A stretch of 64,000 bases of DNA from Bacteroidota bacterium (GTDB taxonomy: Bacteria > Bacteroidota > Bacteroidia > Chitinophagales > Chitinophagaceae): positions 193,245 through 257,244 of the forward strand of contig JAFDZS010000011.1 of NCBI GenBank assembly GCA_018266775.1. Reading direction: 5' to 3'. Under the pieces are notes generated by a model, which saw only the letters and a program-made list of their open reading frames with translations, was not told the origin of the DNA and made no database searches. How positions within the stretch are numbered: position 1 is the first letter of the stretch; the number at the start of each line of letters is the position of its first letter. Shown one piece after another: positions 27,165 to 35,038 of this stretch. Position numbers and translations under genes: made by a program.

Positions 27165-27197
27165 CAAATGTAGAATTTTTTTTCATAAAAAAACAAA
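27165..27197 (-). promoter_or_regulatory. Housekeeping-type promoter of the ECF sigma gene
   Basis: On the minus strand: -33 TTTG (27197-27194), 21-base spacer, -7 TACATTTG (27172-27165), matching the Bacteroidota consensus TTTG / TAnnTTTG. The expected start point is near 27158, leaving a leader of about 12 bases before the ATG at 27145. Confidence 0.75.
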
Positions 27198-27256
27198 TCG
27201 AAATCTTTTTTACAGGGATTCAGCAGATAAATACGATTATGCTATGTCTATCTAAT

Positions 27257-27301
27257 CAAAAAGCCCTATAATCCAATCTGAATGAACTGAATTATAAGGC
27301 T
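27257..27301 (-). terminator. Intrinsic terminator of tRNA-Ser
   Basis: On the minus strand AGCCTTATAATTC (27301-27289) pairs with GGATTATAGGGCT (27274-27262) over 13 positions including two G-U pairs, followed by TTTTTGATT. It begins three bases after the tRNA CCA end. Confidence 0.8.
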
Positions 27302-27303
27302 GT

Positions 27304-27391
<88 letters not shown>

Positions 27392-27395
27392 GGCG

Positions 27396-27427
27396 CAAAA
27401 GTACGTCTTGAAAAATTTCAACCCAAA
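27396..27427 (-). promoter_or_regulatory. Promoter of tRNA-Ser
   Basis: On the minus strand: -33 TTTG (27427-27424), spacer of 20, -7 TACTTTTG (27403-27396), followed by CGCC and the tRNA 5' end. This is a full match to TTTG / TAnnTTTG. It overlaps the end of the GIY-YIG gene. A related arrangement (TTTG, spacer 20, AACTTTTG) stands before the tRNA remnant at 27762-27793. Confidence 0.75.
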
Positions 27428-27717
27428 TAAAAATGTAAATACCAGATAATTTTATTTGCATGAAGCCACTTCCTGCCTTCGAATGATTTAAAGAACTGTT
27501 CTCTTCTAAAGGCTTCAACCTTTGATTCAAATTGTTCTGCGTAAATTATTACAAAGGGAACTCTGCTTCGTGTAGACTTCACTCCACCGGCATTATGCTT
27601 TTTTAAACGTTCTTCAAGATTTGAAGTAAAACCGATATAATGACGGGAATCTTTTAAGGATTTTAATATGTAGCAGTAAAACAAAAGATGATGAGGTAGT
27701 TTTCGAGACCGCCGCAT
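27418..27717 (-). CDS. GIY-YIG endonuclease-domain protein fused to a tRNA-Ser remnant
   Basis: A 99-residue single-domain GIY-YIG nuclease-like protein. The motif reads FYCYILKSLKDSRHYIGFTS (YI for GIY, YIG intact), followed by the conserved Arg in LEERLKKHNAG, the RSRVPFVIIYAEQF strand, Glu in KVEAFRREQFFK and Lys-Trp in GRKWLHANKI. The only ATG (27717) lies inside the anticodon stem of a broken tRNA-Ser copy, so the first residues MRRSRK are tRNA-derived. The frame stays open further upstream through the whole remnant; a TTG just before FYCYI is an alternative start. Small free-standing proteins of this type are of unknown function; homing-endonuclease-like mobility is a reasonable idea. 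The stop overlaps the tRNA-Ser promoter. Confidence 0.85.
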   Translation of the reverse strand: MRRSRKLPHHLLFYCYILKSLKDSRHYIGFTSNLEERLKKHNAGGVKSTRSRVPFVIIYAEQFESKVEAFRREQFFKSFEGRKWLHANKIIWYLHFYLG

Positions 27718-27757
27718 TCGAACGCTTCCACTGGACTCTGCGAGCTGCCATCTCTCC
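27699..27757 (-). pseudogene. Truncated tRNA-Ser remnant (5' half, anticodon CGA) upstream of the GIY-YIG gene
   Basis: On the minus strand it matches the intact tRNA-Ser from the first acceptor base (GGAGAGATGGCAG) to just past the anticodon loop (GCGGT-CTCGAAA-AC). The anticodon is CGA instead of TGA, and 18 bases (CTCGCAGAGTCCAGTGGA) are inserted in the D-loop. The sequence then leaves tRNA and enters the GIY-YIG frame two bases into the 3' side of the anticodon stem. The upstream CTTTTGCGCC, the 14-base interval and TTTGGGTTGAA also match the intact copy, so the promoter was duplicated too (TTTG 27793-27790, AACTTTTG 27769-27762). It cannot fold as a tRNA because the 3' half is absent. 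Confidence 0.85.
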
Positions 27758-27796
27758 GGCGCAAAAGTTAGATCAGATATTGTTCAACCCAAAAGT

Positions 27797-29911
27797 TCAT
27801 GAAACTATTTGTTGCTGCTCTTTCTCTTTTACCACAATGAGGTCTTTCAACTCAACAGTAATAGGCATTACCCCCACCTGCAGTATCACTTTTTTCCCTT
27901 TAATTTCTTTTACTGTGCCCACCTGGCGGTTCTGTTTCATCTTTGCTTTTACCCCTATCACCACTTCTCCACCCACTTCTTCAAATTTTTCGTTTAGCTT
28001 TTTCTGTTGTTTTTCTACTGTGAATTTTTCTTTCTGGTTAAAGAGCAGTGCACCGATCATCTGAACCACCTTGGTTTTATCTTCAGCCTTACGCCATTCA
28101 ATCACCATAGCCTTCAACCGGCGTTCCATATCTTTTAAATAAGCCAGCTTATCTTCTGAAATTTTGTTTTGGTGTTTCAGTTTCTCCATTTCCTGGCGGT
28201 GGCGTTCCTTGTCCAGCACCTGTTGCATGTCTCTTTTTAACCGTTCATTTTCTTTAAGCAATTTTTGCAGCTCTCCTTTTTCTTTGTCTATCTTTTGCAG
28301 GTCCTGTTCGGTACGGTTCAATAATTTATCCAGCGTAAAATGGTCTTCATCTACTAACGCTTTCGCTTTTTGAATAAGCCTTTTATCCAAACCTATCCTT
28401 TCTGCTATAGAAAATGTATAGGAGCTTCCGGGTTTGCCCACAATCAATTTATACATCGGCAATAAATTCTTTTCATCAAACTGCATGGCGCCGTTAATGA
28501 TGCCCGGTACTTTATTCGCCATCACTTTCAGGTTAAGGTAATGTGTGGTTACAATACCAAAACTGTGTTTATGTGCCAGCTCTTCCATAATCACTTCTGC
28601 AAATGCACCACCCAAATTAGGATCGCTGCCACTGCCCAGTTCATCAATAAAAAACAAGGTTTTACCATTAGCATTTTCCATAAAATGCTTCATGTTTTTT
28701 AAGTGAGAGGAATACGTACTCAGTTCAAATTCCAGGCTTTGGGTATCGCCAATGTGGATCATGATCTGTTTAAAAATCCCCATTTCACTATCCGGGTGTA
28801 CGGGCACCAGCAAACCACTCTGCATCATCAGCTGCAACAGACCAACGGTTTTTAATGTCACTGTTTTTCCGCCTGCATTGGGGCCGCTGATCACTAAAAT
28901 TCTTTGTTTATCATTTAGTGTAAGCGTTACAGGTATTGTTGGCTTGTTGTTTTTTGTATTATAGATGAATAACAACGGATGATGTGCATTCAGCAACTGG
29001 ATATGCGCCCTGTCATTGACCAGTGGAAAATTACCCTGGTAGTCAGCTGCAAATCTTGCCTTTGCCCTGATGAAATCATACTCCCCCGTGATATCGTGCC
29101 ATGTTTTTAATAAAGCAGCATATACACTCAGTTTCTTTGTCAGTTCCCGCAGTATCCTGTACACCTCCCTGCTTTCATCATGTTCCAGTGTAAATATTTC
29201 ATTGTTTAATTCCGTTGTTTCCTCAGGTTCAATAAATGTGGTGCGGCGGCTGTCGCTTTCGCCATGCATTACCCCTTTCACCATTCTTTTTTGCTCGGCA
29301 AAAACGGCCAGCACCCTTCTGCCATTCATAAAACTCTCTTCAATATCTGCCAGGTACCCCTGTTTGTTGAGCTTGCTTACAATACGTTCAAATACGCGGC
29401 GCAACTCATTGCGTTTACGGTACAAACTCATACGTATGCGGTCCAGTTCTTCGCTGGCAGTATCTTTTACGTGGCCGGTTTCATCCAGTACTTCATCAAC
29501 CAGTTCAATGATCGTCTTCTCGTAATAAGTGTCTTCAATAACACTTGCCAGTGCAGGGTAACCAATACGCTTTTCATTATCGAACCATCTGAAAATACTG
29601 GCCATATTTTCCGCCAGTTTTTTGATGTGCAGAAAATGTTCTCCTGTTAAAACCGCACCCGGAATGGCGAGTAATTTCAATTCTCTCTGCAGGTTCAGGA
29701 TAAATTCATTGGGAAAATACAGCCCCGCTTGTGAGATGGACTTGTATTCGTTGGTTTGCTGCAGTTCTGTTTGTATAAACTCTTTTTTGGTATGGATGCG
29801 CAGATGGGCGGCTTTTGCTTTTGCATATTCGGTACGGCAATGCAGCGCCAGCAGGTCTTTCACCTTTTCAAATTCCAACTGCACCAATGCTGACTCCGGG
29901 AAGAATTTCAT
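27797..29911 (-). CDS. mutS2: MutS2-family ATPase lacking a C-terminal Smr domain
   Basis: A protein of about 704 residues from the ATG at 29911 (MKFFPESALVQLEFEKVKDL); the 11 extra codons to 29944 look like leader. The MutS core and clamp helices precede the ATPase: Walker A in ISGPNAGGKTVTLKT, Walker B in TLFFIDELGSGSDPNLGGAF, and the switch THYLNLKVMA. A long charged coiled coil follows (KEKGELQKLLKENERLKRDM) and a KOW-like end (VIGVKAKMKQNRQVGTVKEI). The protein stops there; the Smr nuclease domain of standard MutS2 (about 780-830 residues) is not seen. MutS2 proteins act on branched DNA or collided ribosomes, so loss of Smr would remove nuclease activity. The stop is 4 bases from the duplicated tRNA promoter. 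Confidence 0.88.
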   Translation of the reverse strand: MKFFPESALVQLEFEKVKDLLALHCRTEYAKAKAAHLRIHTKKEFIQTELQQTNEYKSISQAGLYFPNEFILNLQRELKLLAIPGAVLTGEHFLHIKKLAENMASIFRWFDNEKRIGYPALASVIEDTYYEKTIIELVDEVLDETGHVKDTASEELDRIRMSLYRKRNELRRVFERIVSKLNKQGYLADIEESFMNGRRVLAVFAEQKRMVKGVMHGESDSRRTTFIEPEETTELNNEIFTLEHDESREVYRILRELTKKLSVYAALLKTWHDITGEYDFIRAKARFAADYQGNFPLVNDRAHIQLLNAHHPLLFIYNTKNNKPTIPVTLTLNDKQRILVISGPNAGGKTVTLKTVGLLQLMMQSGLLVPVHPDSEMGIFKQIMIHIGDTQSLEFELSTYSSHLKNMKHFMENANGKTLFFIDELGSGSDPNLGGAFAEVIMEELAHKHSFGIVTTHYLNLKVMANKVPGIINGAMQFDEKNLLPMYKLIVGKPGSSYTFSIAERIGLDKRLIQKAKALVDEDHFTLDKLLNRTEQDLQKIDKEKGELQKLLKENERLKRDMQQVLDKERHRQEMEKLKHQNKISEDKLAYLKDMERRLKAMVIEWRKAEDKTKVVQMIGALLFNQKEKFTVEKQQKKLNEKFEEVGGEVVIGVKAKMKQNRQVGTVKEIKGKKVILQVGVMPITVELKDLIVVKEKEQQQIVS

Positions 29912-29998
29912 AGCGTTCCTTTTTTCGAAGTGCAAAGGTAACAAAAGAGCAGCTTTTTCATCCAGGGATGTAGCACACCTGGTTATTTGCGTATTGTT

Positions 29999-31264
29999 TT
30001 AAAATCCCTGGGGCTTCATCAGTATATTTCCAACTGTACAATCCAGGCAGCGCTTGTTATTACAATATATGTTCCTGAGCTGCAGCAAAGCCTGGGAATC
30101 GAAAGCGCTTTGATTGGCCACCCCCAATTTTTCGAATGCAGTGGTAATGTTATTTTTCTCTGCTGCCAGTTGTGTCAGCCAATTTATCGCTTTGTCTTTA
30201 TACCGGTAATCGTTGTGATAAATACCATAACTGAAAATTAGCGGTATTACTGTATTAATGAGAATGTTATTTACTGTTTGTGCACCGAGATTTTTCTTTT
30301 TAAAAGCGGCTTTTTCTCCAGGTACATAATGCTCATGCCAGTAATCATTCGCGGTTACATCCAGCAGTTGTTTTAAGGCAGCAATGGTTTTACTTTCCCT
30401 GATGGTGCTGAATAAATGCACACTTTGATGCACCAGCATGGCCAATTGTGCCAGTCGTACCGACGGAAAATTGGCCGGCCGCATCCGCAGAAAAAGTAAG
30501 GCTATGCCTGGTTGCTTTAACTGGTATTTTGTTTGCAGAAACCGGTATTCCTTTTGCAGCATAATTGGATAAGCCTCGTCAAATTTTTCATTGAGTAAGC
30601 CAGCCTGCCCCAGCAATAATGCTTCCAGTTGATGAATTTGATTTTTATGTTTTGCCAAAATATTGAGTGGTATGGATTGCGCTATTTTTTCGAAAGCATC
30701 GCCGTTCACTTTCATACCAAAATTTTTTGCCAGCAGCCACCAGAAGGCCTCTTCCCAGTGCATATTATTTTTCTGGAGATAGCTTAATACCATACCGGTT
30801 TTTTGTTCCAGCCTTTCCACCAGCAATCGTTCTTTCCATGCCATCCAGGTAAGGTTATTAACCTGGTGAATCATTTTTTGGCAGGGTATAAATTCGCTAT
30901 TGTGCAACAACATACTGTACCTGTCCAGTATTATTCCTGAAACCCTGCCTTTCAGTTCCAGCACGGGAAAATTGTCTTTCAACTGAACATCGTTTTCCCA
31001 AACCACATGCAGAATTACGTTGTTAAAATTGGCATCGCTGCTGTGGCCGTGTGCTGTCCATTGAGAGGATTGTATATGCAGTTCGATACTGCCTGCCCAC
31101 AGTGTATTGTTCACCTGCACTTTGGCGTTTAAAAAGTCCGGCCCCTGGTTAGTATTGTGTATTCCTGGATGAATGATACGTAACGGCTCTCCATCAAAAG
31201 TAGTTAATTGAACAGCATTGTACTGTTGAAACTGCCAAATGTATTGCAATAATCTTTCTGTCAT
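29999..31264 (-). CDS. DUF2851 family protein
   Basis: A 421-residue protein conserved in Bacteroidota with no known function. Recognisable parts are the N-terminal MTERLLQYIWQFQQYN, the block GIHNTNQGPDFLNAKVQVNN, SIELHIQSSQWTAHGHSSDA with the VILHVVWEND strand, and the C-terminal LLQLRNIYCNNKRCLDCTVG with four clustered Cys residues (CNNKRCLDC). The HxN..GPDF and ELHI..W.H pattern suggests a metal- or nucleic-acid-related fold, but no activity can be named. No signal peptide. It lies between maf and mutS2 on the same strand. Confidence 0.85.
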   Translation of the reverse strand: MTERLLQYIWQFQQYNAVQLTTFDGEPLRIIHPGIHNTNQGPDFLNAKVQVNNTLWAGSIELHIQSSQWTAHGHSSDANFNNVILHVVWENDVQLKDNFPVLELKGRVSGIILDRYSMLLHNSEFIPCQKMIHQVNNLTWMAWKERLLVERLEQKTGMVLSYLQKNNMHWEEAFWWLLAKNFGMKVNGDAFEKIAQSIPLNILAKHKNQIHQLEALLLGQAGLLNEKFDEAYPIMLQKEYRFLQTKYQLKQPGIALLFLRMRPANFPSVRLAQLAMLVHQSVHLFSTIRESKTIAALKQLLDVTANDYWHEHYVPGEKAAFKKKNLGAQTVNNILINTVIPLIFSYGIYHNDYRYKDKAINWLTQLAAEKNNITTAFEKLGVANQSAFDSQALLQLRNIYCNNKRCLDCTVGNILMKPQGF

Positions 31265-31331
31265 TAAAAATTAATTTTAAGAACGAACAGAAAGGTTGGC
31301 TAACGGTTTGCGAATATACGAAGTGGATGTT

Positions 31332-31898
31332 TTATTCAGCAATATTTTTTAAAACCTGTACCACACGACTTACAGGCAACCCCATTACATTATAAAAATC
31401 TCCATTAATAGATTTGATACCCACCACGCCGATCCATTCCTGTATGGCATAGGCACCGGCTTTGTCATAAGGCTGATATTTATCTACATAAAATGCTATT
31501 TGCTCCTGCGTTAATGGATGAAATTCCACATCGGTAATATCTGCAAAGGCGGTTTCTATATCGCCATTCAGTATTACCACACCGGTAATCACTTTATGAT
31601 GTTTACCCTGCAATGCAGTAAGTGTTGCTATAGCTTCTGCACGATGAGCAGGTTTGCCAATGATCTTATCCTGCAGCACTACAATGGTATCTGCGGCCAG
31701 AACAGGAATTTTTGTTGTGTGTTTTTGTTGTATTGCAAGTGCTTTGTTGCGGGCAATGTGCACAGCAGCTTCTGCTGGTGTCATAGTTTCGGGAAATGAT
31801 TCATCGGTATCGGCTACTATTATTTCAAATGGTACTTCAGCCCATTCCAGCAATTGTTTTCTGCGTGGCGATTGAGAAGCCAGAATTATTTTTTGCAT
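31332..31898 (-). CDS. maf: Maf-like nucleotide pyrophosphatase
   Basis: A 188-residue house-cleaning enzyme that hydrolyses non-canonical or excess nucleoside triphosphates (dTTP/UTP type) to the monophosphate. Marks are the N-terminal IILASQSPRRKQLLEWA, the FEIIVADTDESFPETMTP acidic segment, VLAADTIVVLQDKIIGKPAH with the catalytic Asp, and DKAGAYAIQEWIGVVGIKSI followed by the closing GDFYNVMGLPVSRVVQVL. Length is normal for the family. It is 8 bases downstream of the UbiA-family gene and probably co-transcribed with it. Confidence 0.96.
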   Translation of the reverse strand: MQKIILASQSPRRKQLLEWAEVPFEIIVADTDESFPETMTPAEAAVHIARNKALAIQQKHTTKIPVLAADTIVVLQDKIIGKPAHRAEAIATLTALQGKHHKVITGVVILNGDIETAFADITDVEFHPLTQEQIAFYVDKYQPYDKAGAYAIQEWIGVVGIKSINGDFYNVMGLPVSRVVQVLKNIAE

Positions 31899-31906
31899 AA
31901 TGACAC

Positions 31907-32860
31907 TCAGGAATAAAGTCTAAAAAAAATCATGGATAAGATGCCCCCCAGCATTACCATTTTTACGGCTGTACTTAACTGGTGATAATCTTTTGGTATT
32001 TTGGCCAGGTATAATTTTCTCAATATCCACAATAACGGCGTGGTAACCGTTAACAGGGAATATACCACACTCCACCACCAATGCAGGTGCAATGCATAGA
32101 ATTGTAAAATCACCAATGCACCAATCAATACCATGATCCAAACTGCTGTGAATACTTTGGTGGCGGGTACTCCCCAAACGATGGGCATGGTTTTACAGCC
32201 GTATTTCTCATCTCCTTCCATGTCTTCCATATCTTTAATGACTTCGCGGATCAATGAAATGATGAATGCAAAAGCAGCATATAAAAAAGATAATTTGATA
32301 AACCTGTTGATATAACTTTCAATTACCGCATATGTTCCCCATTGCCTGTAAACGCCCCTGAAATAGAAGCTCATAAACACTACAATAATAACCCAGGCAG
32401 TAAGCATGGAAATCAGTACGTTGCCCACCAGGAATTTCTTTTTCAACGATGCAGAATACCCGAACAGCAACATTACGCAAAGAAAATTAGCAAATGCCAG
32501 CCAAAAGCTATGCGCCCTGATATCAATATAAGCACTCAATAAAACGCCCAATAGCGACAGGGCTATATGCCATACAATCGTCCACCTGCGTTTGATGATT
32601 TTTTCAACCACCATTTTATCAGGTTTATTTACCCTGTCTATGTTCAAGTCGAAGTAGTCGTTGATGATATACCCTGCAGCGGCAATCAATACAGAGGCAA
32701 CAATGAGGAGTAAAAAATTTTGCGTATCGAAAATCCATTGGCCGCCTGTCAGATGATTTAATGGCCCGATCATGCAATAATAAAACAGGAATTGTGTAAC
32801 CGCAATAAACACCAGGTTGGGCCAGCGTATGAGGCGAAAAAATGCGGTTACGAGTTTCAT
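31907..32860 (-). CDS. UbiA-superfamily prenyltransferase (geranylgeranylglycerol-phosphate transferase-like)
   Basis: A 317-residue integral membrane enzyme that transfers a prenyl chain to an acceptor. The first Asp-rich motif is IINDYFDLNIDRVNKPDKMV and the second is REVIKDMEDMEGDEKYGCKT, both needed to bind Mg-prenyl-diphosphate. About eight to nine hydrophobic helices are visible. Bacteroidota members are often annotated as geranylgeranylglycerol-phosphate geranylgeranyltransferase-like; the acceptor is not proven. It lies between the KdsC-like gene and maf, a close same-strand set. Confidence 0.9.
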   Translation of the reverse strand: MKLVTAFFRLIRWPNLVFIAVTQFLFYYCMIGPLNHLTGGQWIFDTQNFLLLIVASVLIAAAGYIINDYFDLNIDRVNKPDKMVVEKIIKRRWTIVWHIALSLLGVLLSAYIDIRAHSFWLAFANFLCVMLLFGYSASLKKKFLVGNVLISMLTAWVIIVVFMSFYFRGVYRQWGTYAVIESYINRFIKLSFLYAAFAFIISLIREVIKDMEDMEGDEKYGCKTMPIVWGVPATKVFTAVWIMVLIGALVILQFYALHLHWWWSVVYSLLTVTTPLLWILRKLYLAKIPKDYHQLSTAVKMVMLGGILSMIFFRLYS

Positions 32861-32913
32861 GCAATATTTTAAGGCCTAAGTTAGTATTTGTATGGGTAAC
32901 GGTAAAATGATGG

Positions 32914-33435
32914 TCAGGTGGAAGTAATGGAAGTATCCACGGCCCAATGGCCATTTAACTTCAGCACTTTTTCAATTACATCCCTGCTGCAGCCATAACC
33001 GCCTTTATACGGCGAAATATATTTACAGATTCCTATTATTTCCGGTACTGCATCTGCAGGGCAACAGGGCAATACAGCTAATTGCATGGCCGCATAATCA
33101 GGAATATCATCGCCCATGTACAACATTTCATCAAAACTTAATTGCTGTTCGGCGGCGTAAGCAGCCAACTTTTCCTGCTTGTTGTGTACGCCCATGAATA
33201 CTTCTTTTACGCCCAGTTTTAACAAACGTTGTTTTACGGCGTCTGAATTGCCGCCGGAAATGATTACCACATGATAGCCTTTCTTAATGGCTAACTGCAT
33301 GGCGTACCCGTCTTTACTGTTCATACTGCGGACCAGTTCTCCATCCGGCATTACAATCATGGTGTCGATGGCCAGTACACCGTCCACATCAAAAACAAAT
33401 GTTTTTATGGGTTTAAACAGTTCGAGAATGTTCAT
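32914..33435 (-). CDS. kdsC: KdsC-like HAD phosphatase (KDO-8-phosphate phosphatase family)
   Basis: A HAD hydrolase of about 173 residues from the ATG at 33435 (MNILELFKPIKTFVFDVDGV). Motif I is FDVDGVLAIDT, motif II is VIISGGNSD, motif III Lys lies in HNKQEKLAAY, and motif IV is YMGDDIPDYAAM. C-terminal ISPYKGGYGCSRDVIEKVLK matches KdsC, which frees KDO for lipopolysaccharide. The frame continues to an ATG at 33498, but that extension (NHQLSTTNHQLST) is a translated intergenic repeat, so the downstream start is right. Confidence 0.92.
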   Translation of the reverse strand: MNILELFKPIKTFVFDVDGVLAIDTMIVMPDGELVRSMNSKDGYAMQLAIKKGYHVVIISGGNSDAVKQRLLKLGVKEVFMGVHNKQEKLAAYAAEQQLSFDEMLYMGDDIPDYAAMQLAVLPCCPADAVPEIIGICKYISPYKGGYGCSRDVIEKVLKLNGHWAVDTSITST

Positions 33436-33520
33436 TACAGTTGAAAGTTGATGGTTGGTGGTTGAAAGTTGATGATTGAAGACGCTGTTAACCTTCAACT
33501 GTTAACCTTCAACCTTTAAC
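33436..33520. repeat. GTTGAAAGTTGATG / GTTAACCTTCAAC word repeat
   Basis: GTTGAAAGTTGATG occurs at 33440-33453 and 33461-33474; GTTAACCTTCAAC occurs at 33487-33499 and 33501-33513. The two words are roughly inverted to each other, so the gap between iscX and the kdsC-like gene can fold. It is transcribed inside the cluster and supplies a false N-terminal extension to the kdsC-like frame. Confidence 0.8.
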
Positions 33521-33524
33521 AAGT

Positions 33525-33761
33525 CTATTTCTGATTATCCCTCCACTCGTATACCCAACTGCTCTGAATCATTTCCAGGTGGCCTTCATTACTTTCCTCG
33601 GCTTTGCCTGAAAAATTAGGTATTTCCAGTACCCATTTATGCAGGTCGGTAAAACGGATGCGGTAAATTTTGCTTTCTGTGAAGTCATCACCAAAACGTT
33701 CATACAGCTTCATCGCAATATCTTCATAATCGTTCCAGTGAATGGGTGGTTCAAAACTCAT
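33525..33761 (-). CDS. iscX: IscX-family Fe-S assembly protein
   Basis: A 78-residue acidic protein matching IscX (YfhJ), a small adaptor that binds the cysteine desulfurase IscS and tunes Fe-S cluster assembly by iron-dependent control. Marks are the N-terminal IHWNDYEDIAMKLYERFGDD, the core YRIRFTDLHKWVLEIPNFSG and the closing SNEGHLEMIQSSWVYEW, which parallel the VRFTDMHQW and SNEKILEAI blocks of the enterobacterial protein. The normal length is 65-80 residues. The next gene upstream on the strand is an ISC-type ferredoxin, which supports the Fe-S role. The gap between them is filled by a repeat. Confidence 0.9.
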   Translation of the reverse strand: MSFEPPIHWNDYEDIAMKLYERFGDDFTESKIYRIRFTDLHKWVLEIPNFSGKAEESNEGHLEMIQSSWVYEWRDNQK

Positions 33762-33782
33762 AATGGGTGTAGTTAAATAGTT

Positions 33783-33912
33783 GATTGGGTAATTAGTTAA
33801 TTGGGTAATTAGTTAATTGGTTTATTAGTCTATTTGTGATTGGGTTATTGATCAATGAAATTATCAGCGTTCTTTCCCAATTAACCAGTTTACCCATTAA
33901 CTAATTAACCAA
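33783..33912. repeat. Large imperfect inverted repeat of AATTAGTTAATT words between ferredoxin and iscX
   Basis: Two tandem copies of GGGTAATTAGTTAATT (33787-33802 and 33803-33818) face CCCAATTAACC, TTACCCATTAAC and TAATTAACC words at about 33875-33912. The arms are imperfect complements, so a long hairpin is possible in the ferredoxin-iscX transcript. The same ACCAATTAAC word family is seen at 3201-3272. Confidence 0.8.
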
Positions 33913-33919
33913 AATCCTG

Positions 33920-34255
33920 TTACTCTCCTAAAAACTGGGTTTGATCGGGCAGTGTTACCACAATTGCTCCATCGCCATCCTGCAGCACACACTGGCAGCC
34001 TAACCTCGAGTTCAGCCTTGGGTTTATGGCCCTGTCAATAAAATCTTCTTCCTTATCACTTAATTCTTCCACAAAATCTTCTCCTTTTTCAAGGTATAAA
34101 TGGCAGGTACTGCAGGCACATACGCCTCCACAGTTATGGTGCAGATCTATATCATTTTTTAAAGCCACTTCCAGTATAGACTGGTCGGGTTCAATATTAG
34201 TCAATGTTACCGGTTCAAGTCCTTTCTGTTCAAATTGAAAAGTTATCGTATACAT
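33920..34255 (-). CDS. fdx: Adrenodoxin-type [2Fe-2S] ferredoxin
   Basis: An electron carrier of 111 residues from the ATG at 34255 (MYTITFQFEQKGLEPVTLTN); the seven codons further upstream are probably leader. The cluster ligands follow the C-x5-C-x2-C...C pattern: Cys42 (HHNCGG), Cys48 and Cys51 (CACSTCH), and the fourth in RLGCQC. The intervening DFVEELSDKEEDFID acidic helix is typical of ISC ferredoxins that give electrons to IscS/IscU. It is next to iscX on the same strand. Confidence 0.94.
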   Translation of the reverse strand: MYTITFQFEQKGLEPVTLTNIEPDQSILEVALKNDIDLHHNCGGVCACSTCHLYLEKGEDFVEELSDKEEDFIDRAINPRLNSRLGCQCVLQDGDGAIVVTLPDQTQFLGE

Positions 34256-34387
34256 GCTGCAAATTTCGGAGTGCAAACCTACTTCAAATTACCAATAAGG
34301 GAAAATATTAAGAAAACATATTGTGAGGCTGCTTGTAAACTATCTATAGATTTACTAATTTCCGCCCGATTTTAAATAATACCTAAC

Positions 34388-35038
34388 ATGAAAAAGGCTC
34401 TGCTGATCGTTGCCACCGTATTTACATTCTTTTCCTGCCATCATTCCGGAAATAATAATGCCGGTTCGGGTCCAGACAGTATCCGGCCCGTCCGCATTAA
34501 TACTCCCGTTCCTTCCAGTAATGATAAAAAGAAAGATGCACCCAAAACCATCAAACCTGCCATCATCAACATACAGGATACCATTTCGCCCAAAAGGCTG
34601 GTGATTTTTATGAAGGATAGTGCCAAAACCTTTGACAGAATCAGCATGAAGCTGGGCATTATCTACGCCGTTAAGCTGGGCGATGTGTTGAAAAAAAATA
34701 AAGTGAGCATGGCCGGCCCGCCCATGGCATGGTACAAAACGCAAAAAGCGCCTTATTTTTTTGAAGCCGGCGTAGCCATCAATAAAAGACCTGTTCGTTT
34801 GCCGGCAGGCGTTTATATCAGGGAAATGAAAAGCGACAGCGCTTTGGTTGCTCATTTTTATGGCCCGTATTCATTGCTCTCACAAGGGTACGATGCCGTA
34901 AAAGAAAGATTGAAGGACACCAAAAAAACTTTAGCCGGTACACCTTTTGAATTGTACATCGATGATCCTGTTGATAAGAATGGTAAAGCCATTGATCCTT
35001 ACAAAGTAAGAACTGATATTGTATTCCCCTATCATTAA
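34388..35038 (+). CDS. GyrI-like (SOUL/effector-binding fold) lipoprotein
   Basis: A 216-residue lipoprotein (VFTFFSCHHSGN) with a Ser/Asn spacer and a low-complexity segment rich in Lys/Pro up to residue 65. The rest matches the GyrI-like/AraC effector-binding fold: RISMKLGIIYAVKLGDVLKK, AGVAINKRPVRLPAGVYIRE, VAHFYGPYSLLSQGYDAVKE and the closing VDKNGKAIDPYKVRTDIVFP. This fold binds small ligands; here, exported and lipid-anchored, it has no assigned role. It converges with the next gene, whose stop lies directly adjacent (35038/35039). Confidence 0.8.
   Translation: MKKALLIVATVFTFFSCHHSGNNNAGSGPDSIRPVRINTPVPSSNDKKKDAPKTIKPAIINIQDTISPKRLVIFMKDSAKTFDRISMKLGIIYAVKLGDVLKKNKVSMAGPPMAWYKTQKAPYFFEAGVAINKRPVRLPAGVYIREMKSDSALVAHFYGPYSLLSQGYDAVKERLKDTKKTLAGTPFELYIDDPVDKNGKAIDPYKVRTDIVFPYH

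Noticed and set aside
33783-33912. CRISPR-like repeat spacing
   Set aside because: Units are adjacent 16-base tandems and facing inverted words without unique spacers; no cas genes in the window.
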